DNA of 38,058 nucleotides. It comes from CAMTWB01 sp037441775. GTDB taxonomy: Bacteria; Desulfobacterota; Syntrophia; Syntrophales; CAMTWB01. Of the stretch, positions 22,525 through 29,963 are shown piece by piece. The DNA is taken from assembly GCA_037441775.1 (NCBI GenBank), contig JBBIRO010000030.1, positions 1 through 38,058 on the forward strand, in the 5' to 3' direction. A model generated the notes under the pieces. The model was not told where the DNA came from and ran no database searches. It saw only the letters and a program-made list of their open reading frames with translations. The position numbers were made by a program, and so were the translations under genes. Position 1 is the first letter of the stretch, and every line of letters starts with the position of its first letter.

Positions 22525-24615
22525 ATGGATTTTTTTTTCAACCCGGAAGCGGTGGCCGTGGCCGGGGCCACACCCAACCCATCCAAAGGGGGATACGCGA
22601 TCCTGAAAAATCTCCAGGTGGGATTCAAGGGTCGAATATATCCTGTAAATCCCAACTACGAGGAGATTGAAGGGCTCCGTTGCTACCCGACAGTCCTTGA
22701 AATCCCCTTCCAGGTAGATCTGGTTATCATCTTCGTGCCGGCGGAGCATGTGCTCGCAACCTTGCAGGAATGCGTTACCAAAGGGGTTAAGGGGGTGATC
22801 ATCGAATCGAGCGGCTTTGCGGAAACTGGGGAGGCAGGGAAGGAACGTCAGCGGCAGCTAAAAGAAATCGCCCTTAGCACCGGAATCCGGATCTGGGGAC
22901 CAAATTGTATGGGTATCGTGGACGCAGTGAATGGCCGCGCCTTTTCATTCATGCATCCCGCCATTTTGAAAGAGGTTCCGGCTACCGACAAGGTATCCAT
23001 GATTGTCCAAAGCGGGATGCTCTCCGCTGGCTTTCTCGTTGATATAGCTACTAACAGCTTGATGGGCATCAGTAAGGCCTGCTCCATCGGTAACAAGGTG
23101 GACGTAAATGAAAACGACATTCTGGCGTATCTTGGCGAAGACCCTGATACCGAAGTGATTGCCCTGTACCTCGAATCTTTCTCCGATGGCGGGCGGTTTG
23201 TGGAAGTATGCCGTCAAACCCGTAAACCGATCGTCCTGCTCAAGGGAGGCAAGAGTCCCCAGGGCGCTCAGGCCGCCTTAAGCCATACCGCAAGTCTTGC
23301 GGGAGACAACCGCCTCATCAGGGACATCCTTCATCAGATTAATGTGATAGAGGCTCATGAGTTCAAACAGATGATGGATATCTCCCGCTCGCTTTGCCAT
23401 TATCCCCGAGGGGGCCAAGACCCAGGGAAAAAGGCTGTAGCTGTTCTCACCTTCAGCGGCGGTTCGGGCATTCTGGCTTGTGACTTTCTCGCGGAATTCA
23501 ATATTCCGCTTGCTAAACTGACCCGCCTGACCAGGGAAAAACTGGGGAGGCTGTTTCCCGCCTGGATGCCGGTGGCCAATCCGGTTGACCTCTGGCCCGC
23601 CATAGAAAAAAACGGCGTGGATCATGATGTGTATTCGGCAGCTCTTGAGGCATTACTGGCTGACGAGGAAGTTGCGGCCGTTTTTATCCATAGCGTAGCC
23701 GGCGCTTTCAGGATCAAATTTGATCTTGTCGAGCTGGCCAGGTTGGCTGAAATCTATAATAAACCAGTTGTCATCTGGGTAATGGGCCGGCGCAACGAGG
23801 TGTTTTCACTGCAACGGGAAGCGGCCCGTCTCAACGTTCTGGCCTTCCCCGACCTTTTCCGGGCGGCGGAATGTCTGGCTGCCTGTCTCAATTATGCGCC
23901 CCGCCCTCCCATTCTTCTTCCTAAGATCGAGCCGCCGCTGCCACTGTCGCCTAAGTCTAAAGAGCTGCTGACCAGTGTCTTAGGCCCGATCGATGAATAC
24001 GCCAGCAAGATGATACTGTGTGAAGCGGGCATCAAAACAGTGGCGGAAAAATTGGTCAACGCTGCGGCAGAGCTGGCGCCGGTAAGCAAGCTTTTAGGCT
24101 TGCCCCTGGTCATGAAGGGCATCCAGCCCGGCCTGATTCACAAAACCGAACAGGGCCTGGTACAGATGAACATTGACAGCAACGAGAAGGTATCACGGAC
24201 ATACCGGGATCTGATGGCGAAAATGGGCAACAGCGGACGGGTGCTCATCCAGAAGCAGTTAGAAGAGGGGCGGGAGCTGATTGCGGGATACCTCCGCGAC
24301 CCCCAGTTCGGCCCCTGTGTAATGATCGGCTTGGGTGGTTTGATGACAGAAATCATCGCCGACCGTGTTTTTGCCGCCGCCCCGATTACCATCGCGGAGG
24401 CCCTGGAGATGATGGAGCGCCTCAAAGCAAAAAAAGTTCTCGACGGCTTCCGCGGCTCCCCTAAGGTTGACCGGGAAGCCCTCGCCAGGATACTTGTCGC
24501 CTTAGGAAGGCTGGGCAATCAATATCCCCGGATCAAGGAAATCGACATCAACCCGCTGATCATCTCTGCCGGTGAACCGGTGGCCGTTGACGCGTCAATC
24601 ATTCTTGCCAGTTGA
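22525..24615 (+). CDS. ADP-forming acetyl/acyl-CoA synthetase, single chain
   Basis: The 696-residue product fuses the alpha and beta parts of the NDP-forming acyl-CoA synthetase superfamily, which converts acyl-CoA, ADP and phosphate to acid, CoA and ATP. It has an N-terminal CoA-binding Rossmann domain (FNPEAVAVAGATPNPSKGGYAI), succinyl-CoA-ligase-like domains with phosphohistidine in ALSHTASLAG (about residue 250), and a C-terminal ATP-grasp domain from about residue 475 (YASKMILCEAGIKT, LPLVMKGI, HKTEQGLVQM, FGPCVMIGLGGLMTEI, EIDINPLI). In anaerobes this enzyme recovers ATP from acyl-CoA. It is monocistronic and lies between two terminators. The acyl specificity is unknown. Confidence 0.93.
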   Translation: MDFFFNPEAVAVAGATPNPSKGGYAILKNLQVGFKGRIYPVNPNYEEIEGLRCYPTVLEIPFQVDLVIIFVPAEHVLATLQECVTKGVKGVIIESSGFAETGEAGKERQRQLKEIALSTGIRIWGPNCMGIVDAVNGRAFSFMHPAILKEVPATDKVSMIVQSGMLSAGFLVDIATNSLMGISKACSIGNKVDVNENDILAYLGEDPDTEVIALYLESFSDGGRFVEVCRQTRKPIVLLKGGKSPQGAQAALSHTASLAGDNRLIRDILHQINVIEAHEFKQMMDISRSLCHYPRGGQDPGKKAVAVLTFSGGSGILACDFLAEFNIPLAKLTRLTREKLGRLFPAWMPVANPVDLWPAIEKNGVDHDVYSAALEALLADEEVAAVFIHSVAGAFRIKFDLVELARLAEIYNKPVVIWVMGRRNEVFSLQREAARLNVLAFPDLFRAAECLAACLNYAPRPPILLPKIEPPLPLSPKSKELLTSVLGPIDEYASKMILCEAGIKTVAEKLVNAAAELAPVSKLLGLPLVMKGIQPGLIHKTEQGLVQMNIDSNEKVSRTYRDLMAKMGNSGRVLIQKQLEEGRELIAGYLRDPQFGPCVMIGLGGLMTEIIADRVFAAAPITIAEALEMMERLKAKKVLDGFRGSPKVDREALARILVALGRLGNQYPRIKEIDINPLIISAGEPVAVDASIILAS

Positions 24616-24621
24616 TAAAAC

Positions 24622-24648
24622 GCCGGACTTCAACCCCTGCCGTCCGGC
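24622..24648. terminator. Bidirectional terminator between acyl-CoA synthetase and lspA
   Basis: GCCGGAC (24622-24628) and GTCCGGC (24642-24648) form a 7-base stem with a 13-base loop at the convergent junction. On the minus strand it is followed by GTTTTA, a short T-tract suited to ending the ileS-lspA transcript. It overlaps the last codons of lspA. Confidence 0.55.
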
Positions 24649-25124
24649 TTCCTCAAAAGGTCGTAAATAAGCAGGATTGCGCCTGCCGAGATTGCCGAAT
24701 CCGCCACATTAAAGGTCGGCCAGTGGTAGGTCCCGATGTACAGGTCCAGAAAATCAACCACCTCGCCGAAACGGATCCGGTCGATGAGGTTCCCGGTCCC
24801 ACCGGATAAGATCAGCGCCAGGGCGACCGTGTGCCTAATCTGGTAGATCTTGCCTTGCCAAAAATAGATTAGTACGGCGATCATCACCAGCGAGGTAATG
24901 ATGATGAAGAAAAAGCGCCGGAACGACTCCGGCGCATCGGCCAGAAATCCAAAGGCGGCGCCCGGATTTCTCACATGGGTTAAGTTTATTAGACCTTCCA
25001 GCACCACTTTAGATTCATGGATCAGAAGGTTGGCCAAAACCAGCGACTTGGTTACCTGATCGAGAACCAAAAAAAACAGGAACGCAGCTATAAAAACAAT
25101 ATAGGCCTGTCGGCGGTTAGTCAT
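24630..25124 (-). CDS. lspA: Lipoprotein signal peptidase (signal peptidase II)
   Basis: The 164-residue inner-membrane protein has four membrane helices and the catalytic aspartate pair in GGTGNLIDR and FNVADSAISAG. Other conserved stretches are LDQVTKSLV near the N-terminus and THVRNPGAAFGFL. It cleaves prolipoproteins after diacylglyceryl transfer, a step required by the five or more lipoproteins encoded in the right third of this window. It lies 17 bases downstream of ileS, the standard ileS-lspA operon. Confidence 0.96.
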   Translation of the reverse strand: MTNRRQAYIVFIAAFLFFLVLDQVTKSLVLANLLIHESKVVLEGLINLTHVRNPGAAFGFLADAPESFRRFFFIIITSLVMIAVLIYFWQGKIYQIRHTVALALILSGGTGNLIDRIRFGEVVDFLDLYIGTYHWPTFNVADSAISAGAILLIYDLLRKPDGRG

Positions 25125-25141
25125 TCAATTTCCTGTGATCC

Positions 25142-27949
25142 CTAAGCGGTAACAACGTCGTGGCAACGGGGGCAGATTATTGGAAGCCCGGCATCCGCTG
25201 ATGTCGTGACATCGCTGTACATCCAGCAGCGTTCACACTTCTTCCCTGAGGCCTTCCAGACCTTCACCCGAAGCCCCTCCAGGTCAGACCCGACAAACAG
25301 GTTCTCCATCTTGTCCAGCTCTGCCGCCGGCAGGAGTTCCACTCGCGAAACAATGAGGATTGTGCGGAGGGTGGCGGCACAGTCCCCCAGCTTTTCCCTC
25401 AGTTCCGCGGGCAGCGCCACGGCCACATGGGCATCGAGAGAATGGCCGATTATTTTTTCCTTGCGGGCCATTTCAATTGCTTTGGAAATCTCGGAGCGGG
25501 TCTTAAACAGCAGTTTCCAGCGTTCCGCAAGTTGGCTGTCCTGGAGCAAAGGATCGACCTGGGGCAGAGAGGAAAGGTGTACGCTGGAGGGCCGGTCCTG
25601 GCTTGCCGGCAGAGTCTTCCATATTTCCTCCATGGTGAAAGTCATTACCGGCGCCAGCAGGCGGGTAATGTTTTCCAATATGGTATAGATGGCACTCTGG
25701 GCGCTCCGACGCTCCCTTGAGTCTGATTTTGAGGTATATAAACGATCCTTGAGAATATCGAGGTAAAGGGCGCTCAGGTCAACCGCGCAAAAGTTATGGA
25801 TCGTATGGTAAACCACATGGAACTGATACTGATCATAGGCATCGCGGACCCGTTGAATAACATCCTGCAGCCGGTGCATCGCCCAGCGGTCTATTTCCTC
25901 CATCTCGCCCACCGGAACCAGGTGCGTTCCCACGTTAAAATCGTAGAGATTCCCCAGAATGAAGCGCCCGGTATTTCTGATGCGGCGATAGGCCTCGACC
26001 AGCCGGTTGAGAATCTCTTTGGAAATTCTGATGTCGTCGGTGTAGTCTTCCGAAGCAACCCAAAGCCGTAAAATCTCGGCGCCATACTGGCTTATTATCT
26101 CTTCGGGATCAATCACGTTTCCCGATGATTTCGACATTTTTTTGCCCTCGCCGTCCACCACAAATCCATGGGTAAGCACACTGCGATAGGGAGCGCGGCC
26201 CCTGGTGCCGACTGATTCGAGCAGGGAGGAGTGAAACCAGCCCCGATGCTGGTCGCTGCCCTCCAGATACATGTCCGCCGGGGAGCGCAAACCGCTTCTC
26301 CTTTCTAAAACAGCGGCGTGGCTGACTCCGGAATCAAACCAGACATCGAGAATATTCATATCCTTGGAGAAACTCTGTCCCTGACAGGAGGGGCAGGATG
26401 TTTTCGGCGGAAGCAGATCCCGGGCGTCTTGTTCGAACCAGGCATCGGCCCCCGCGGCCCCGACAATTTTTACCACCCGCGCCATTATCTCCGCGGACAT
26501 GACCTCCTTATGGCAGCGGTCGCAATAAAACATGACTATCGGCACCCCCCAGGATCGCTGACGGGAGATACACCAGTCAGGTCTTTTATCAATCATTCCG
26601 AAGATTCGCTCCTTACCCCAGCCCGGGATCCATTCGACCGAATTGATTGCCTGAAGAGTCTTCCGCCGAAGATCGTTCTTATCCATCGAGATAAACCACT
26701 GCTCAGTGGAACGGAAAATGATCGGGCTTTTGCATCGCCAGCAGTGGGGATAGGAATGGGTCATATCACTGCGCCCCAGGAGAGCTCCCACCGCTCGGAG
26801 CTTCTCAATAATACCCCCATTGGCGTCAAACACGTACTGACCAGCAAAGTCCGCCACCTCGTCAGTAAAGCGACCGAGGTCATCCACCGGCGCATAGTTG
26901 TCCAGACCGTATTTCGTCCCGATTTCGTAATCCTCCTGGCCATGACCCGGCGCAATATGGACACAGCCGGTGCCGGCATCCAGGTTTACAAATGGCGCCA
27001 TAATTACGATGCTGCCGCGGTCGAAAAGGGGATGTCGACACTCAACTTTTTCCATAAGCCTTCCCGGAAATTCGCTGATGACCTCCACATCCTGCTGTCG
27101 GTATCCCCAGGCGGCAAGACAGACCCCTAGAAGATGTTTAGCTAAAATAAGCACTTCGCCGCCTACCCGCACCGCCTGGTAGGTGAAGTCCGGGTGCAGG
27201 GCGATGGCCAGGTTTGCCGGTATCGTCCAGGGAGTGGTGGTCCAGATAACAACGCTCACCTGCTCATCTACGCCCGCCGGTACTGGTGCCTTGAGCCCCG
27301 CCGTCACTGGAAATTTTACCCAGATCGATGGCGTTTTATGATCGGCGTATTCCACCTCCGCTTCCGCCAGGGCTGTTCTGCAGGAAGCGCACCAGAAGAC
27401 CGGTTTCTTGCCCTTGTAAACATCCCCGCTCATCAAAAGCTTGCCAAACTCCTCGATGGTTGCCGCTTCATATTCGTAAGCCATGGTGAGGTAGGGTTCA
27501 TCCCACTGGCCAAACACCCCCAGTCTTTTGAACTGCTCTCGCTGAATGGAAACAAATCTCTCAGCGTAGGCGCGGCAGTAACGCCTTTTTTCTGCCTGGG
27601 TGAGCGAGGCTTTTTTATCGCCCAACTCCTTGTCTACCTGGTGCTCAATGGGCAGTCCGTGACAATCCCAGCCCGGAACATAGATGGAATCATGGCCGGC
27701 CATATTCTTGGCTTTGACCACCATATCCTTGATAATCTTGTTTAAGGCCGTTCCCAGATGGATATTGCCGTTGGCGTATGGGGGGCCATCGTGCAGGATA
27801 TAGACCGGACGCCCTTGTGAGCTGTCCCTGATCAACTGGTATATGCCGGCCTTTTCCCAATCGCTGAGCATTTCCGGTTCCCGCTGAGAAAGATTGGCCT
27901 TCATGGGAAAGTCGGTTCGTGGCAGATTCAACGTTGCCTTGTAATCCAT
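25142..27949 (-). CDS. ileS: Isoleucyl-tRNA synthetase
   Basis: The 935-residue product is a class Ia synthetase with an editing domain. Motifs are GPPYANGNIHLGT (HIGH motif), WDCHGLPIEH, the CP1 editing domain (TTTPWTIPANLA), KKMSKSSGNVIDP, the tRNA-binding helical domain, and a C-terminal zinc finger (CERCWMY...CPRCHD). The frame is open from 28003, but ATG 27949 has AGGAG 6 bases upstream and gives the usual start MDYKATLNLP. Its 5' leader contains a perfect GTATGGG-CAAAA-CCCATAC hairpin (27978-27996). No T-box signature is visible upstream. Confidence 0.97.
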   Translation of the reverse strand: MDYKATLNLPRTDFPMKANLSQREPEMLSDWEKAGIYQLIRDSSQGRPVYILHDGPPYANGNIHLGTALNKIIKDMVVKAKNMAGHDSIYVPGWDCHGLPIEHQVDKELGDKKASLTQAEKRRYCRAYAERFVSIQREQFKRLGVFGQWDEPYLTMAYEYEAATIEEFGKLLMSGDVYKGKKPVFWCASCRTALAEAEVEYADHKTPSIWVKFPVTAGLKAPVPAGVDEQVSVVIWTTTPWTIPANLAIALHPDFTYQAVRVGGEVLILAKHLLGVCLAAWGYRQQDVEVISEFPGRLMEKVECRHPLFDRGSIVIMAPFVNLDAGTGCVHIAPGHGQEDYEIGTKYGLDNYAPVDDLGRFTDEVADFAGQYVFDANGGIIEKLRAVGALLGRSDMTHSYPHCWRCKSPIIFRSTEQWFISMDKNDLRRKTLQAINSVEWIPGWGKERIFGMIDKRPDWCISRQRSWGVPIVMFYCDRCHKEVMSAEIMARVVKIVGAAGADAWFEQDARDLLPPKTSCPSCQGQSFSKDMNILDVWFDSGVSHAAVLERRSGLRSPADMYLEGSDQHRGWFHSSLLESVGTRGRAPYRSVLTHGFVVDGEGKKMSKSSGNVIDPEEIISQYGAEILRLWVASEDYTDDIRISKEILNRLVEAYRRIRNTGRFILGNLYDFNVGTHLVPVGEMEEIDRWAMHRLQDVIQRVRDAYDQYQFHVVYHTIHNFCAVDLSALYLDILKDRLYTSKSDSRERRSAQSAIYTILENITRLLAPVMTFTMEEIWKTLPASQDRPSSVHLSSLPQVDPLLQDSQLAERWKLLFKTRSEISKAIEMARKEKIIGHSLDAHVAVALPAELREKLGDCAATLRTILIVSRVELLPAAELDKMENLFVGSDLEGLRVKVWKASGKKCERCWMYSDVTTSADAGLPIICPRCHDVVTA

Positions 27950-28472
27950 TTGATACTCCTGATAAAGATTCGTGTTCGTATGGGTTTTGCCCATACCACA
28001 CACCAGACGCCGCTTTCAAGCAAAAGTCCTGTAAGGTGGGGTGCGACATATTTATGGGCAGGGGCCGGGGATACCCACGTCCCTTCAGCCTGGGGCTCTG
28101 CGCCCGTTTCCGAAGCGGCTCCAGGCAAGGCCGCTACCGGCCACAAGAGGCGTAACTACCCAGGCCGGCAAATACTTTTTCACCAGAAAAATTTTTTGTC
28201 GAAAAGGGGCCTTGATCATCTCGACTCAAAGGTGCTTAGCCTATTTGCAATGACGATGGCCCTGGTGACCACTAAACGGCCGGGCTTCTTGACAGTCTCC
28301 ATAATATCAATTGACTAAGCGGAAAAGTTAATTTATAAACAACCTTAATAAGACTTGGCTTAACAACGAAGCGGTTTTTTGCTTCGCTGATTCGGGTCTA
28401 AATCGCGGAGCTAAATGGTTGATGAAGAGCTTTAGCAGCAAGGATTTTTGATTTTACGAAAGGAGTATCCAG
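27950..28472. other. 520-base divergent gap between ileS and the first pal-like gene
   Basis: The stretch contains the ileS leader hairpin (27978-27996), a GC-rich, self-complementary part at about 28060-28165 (for instance AGCGGC...GCCGCT and AGCCTGGGGCT), and the promoter and leader of the pal-like gene (28311-28472). The GC-rich part differs from its AT-richer surroundings and may be a structured RNA or an old repeat; no gene in it is convincing. Confidence 0.5.
28311..28339 (+). promoter_or_regulatory. Sigma-70 promoter of the pal-cpoB cluster
   Basis: TTGACT (28311-28316) and TATAAA (28334-28339) are separated by 17 bases. Transcription would start near 28346, leaving a leader of about 127 bases with two hairpins: CGAAGC-(8)-GCTTCG (28367-28386) and a GCTAAA...TTTAGC pair further down. 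Confidence 0.6.
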
Positions 28473-29876
28473 ATGAAAATACGGTTTCGCAGTGGTTATG
28501 TAGTGGCAATCATCGTCTTGGTCGGCACCATGCTCCTGGCCGGCTGCCCGAAGAAATCACTTATTTTTGAGGACGTAACCCAAGGCGGGGGAGAAACAGT
28601 GGTTCAGCAACTGGCGCCGGTTGCGCCGAAGCCGCCGGTAACGGAGGCGCCGGTTGCGCCAAAAGATACCCTGGCGGCGAGAATTCCCGCGGCGGCTGAA
28701 CAGGTAGTAAAGGAACAACCGGCTGTTAAGCAGGCGGAAGTGGATACCTCAGCAGAGAGGCTGCGCATGGAGCGGGCCTTGATGGAACAGGAAGCTAAAG
28801 AACGAGCGCTCAGAGAGCAGGCCGAGCGAGATACCGCCCGGGAAAAATTTCTCCGCGAGCAGGCGCAAAGGGAGCAGGAAGCCCGGGAACAGGCACTTAA
28901 AGAACAGGCCGCCCGGGATCGGGCGTTAAGGGAGCACCTGGAAAGGGAAAGGGCTACCCAGGAGGCGGCCTTAAGAGAGTTGGCTTTGAAGGAAAAAGAG
29001 CTGCGCGACCAATTGGAAAGGGAGAAAACCCTTAAAGAGACCCGGATGAAGGAACAGGATTTGAGGGAAGAGACAGCCCGGGAGCAGGCACAAAAGGCGC
29101 AGTTAGAAAGAGAAAGAGTTCTGCGGGAACAGATGGAACTCGATAGGCTTCAGCGGGAACGGGAACAGCGCGAGCTGGCCTTAAGGGAACAGTCCGCCCG
29201 GGAGCTGGCGGCAAGGGAGCTGGCGGAGAAAGAGCGGATCAGCCGGGAGCGGGCGTCGCTGGAATTGGCGGAGCGAGAAAGGATTCGCAAAGAGGAGCAG
29301 GCCAGAAAAGAGCGGGAGGTAAGAGAAACCGAACTCAGGGAACAGTTGGAAAGAGAGCGAAAACTCCGGGAAGAGGAGCTAAAAATGCGCGAGGCCAGAG
29401 CCAGGGCTCTCCAGGAGCAGGCTCAAAAGGAAAAGGCTCTGCCGGAGCGACGTCCCCCGGTACGGGAAACACCCATCACGCCTTCGGTACTGGAAAAACC
29501 AAAGCCGGAGCCCAAAACGGAACGAAGGCCAAAAACCGACAAGCTGGAATTGGCAAATATCCTCTTTGATTTTGACAAATACACGATCGGTCCCGAATTC
29601 AGGGAAGTCCTCAAACATCATGCCGAGTGGCTGAACAAAAATTCTGACTATAAACTGACTATCGAAGGCCATTGTGATGAACGGGGCACTAACGAATACA
29701 ACCTGGCGCTGGGAGAACGAAGGGCGAACGAGGTCAAAAAGTTCCTCACGTCCTTGGGTGTTGATAAGTCACGGATCAAGACTATAAGCTACGGCGAGGA
29801 AATGCCCGTTGACCCGGGCCAGAACGAAGAGGCCTGGGCAAAAAATCGTCGGGCAGTGTTTGTAGTCAATCCTTAA
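28473..29876 (+). CDS. Pal-type OmpA lipoprotein with long charged helix (pal-1)
   Basis: The 467-residue product has a lipoprotein signal with lipobox LLAGC (Cys25, no Asp at +2, so outer-membrane sorting), a Pro/Ala-rich linker (to about 85), about 245 residues extremely rich in E, R, A, Q and L (motifs like REQAERD, LREQLERE), and a C-terminal OmpA/Pal domain from about 355: LANILFDFDKYTI, IEGHCDERGTNEYNLALGERRA, AWAKNRRAVFVV. Pal binds peptidoglycan and links it to the outer membrane. Ordinary Pal is about 160-220 residues; the charged insert is unusual and could form a single alpha-helix or coiled coil. AAAGGAG precedes the ATG. It heads a four-gene cluster of alternating pal- and cpoB-like genes. 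Confidence 0.9.
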   Translation: MKIRFRSGYVVAIIVLVGTMLLAGCPKKSLIFEDVTQGGGETVVQQLAPVAPKPPVTEAPVAPKDTLAARIPAAAEQVVKEQPAVKQAEVDTSAERLRMERALMEQEAKERALREQAERDTAREKFLREQAQREQEAREQALKEQAARDRALREHLERERATQEAALRELALKEKELRDQLEREKTLKETRMKEQDLREETAREQAQKAQLERERVLREQMELDRLQREREQRELALREQSARELAARELAEKERISRERASLELAERERIRKEEQARKEREVRETELREQLERERKLREEELKMREARARALQEQAQKEKALPERRPPVRETPITPSVLEKPKPEPKTERRPKTDKLELANILFDFDKYTIGPEFREVLKHHAEWLNKNSDYKLTIEGHCDERGTNEYNLALGERRANEVKKFLTSLGVDKSRIKTISYGEEMPVDPGQNEEAWAKNRRAVFVVNP

Positions 29877-29896
29877 ATAATTACTTAAAAAATGGA

Positions 29897-29936
29897 CATG
29901 CCTGGGGTCTGGCTGGTGGTATTGATCCCAGGCATG
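29897..29936 (+). other. Intercistronic stem-loop
   Basis: CATGCCTGGG (29897-29906) pairs perfectly with CCCAGGCATG (29927-29936), loop 20. It lies between the first pal-like gene and the start of the next gene and covers the upstream part of that open frame, which supports the later start at 29964. On the minus strand a T-run follows; on the plus strand it is more likely an mRNA processing or stability element. Confidence 0.6.
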
Positions 29937-29963
29937 CTCCGTGCCTTTGTCAGTCAGGAAAAA

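Noticed and set aside
27950..28150. T-box or other tRNA-responsive leader for ileS
   Set aside because: No T-box AGGGTGGNACCGCG-type sequence is present on the minus strand upstream of ileS.
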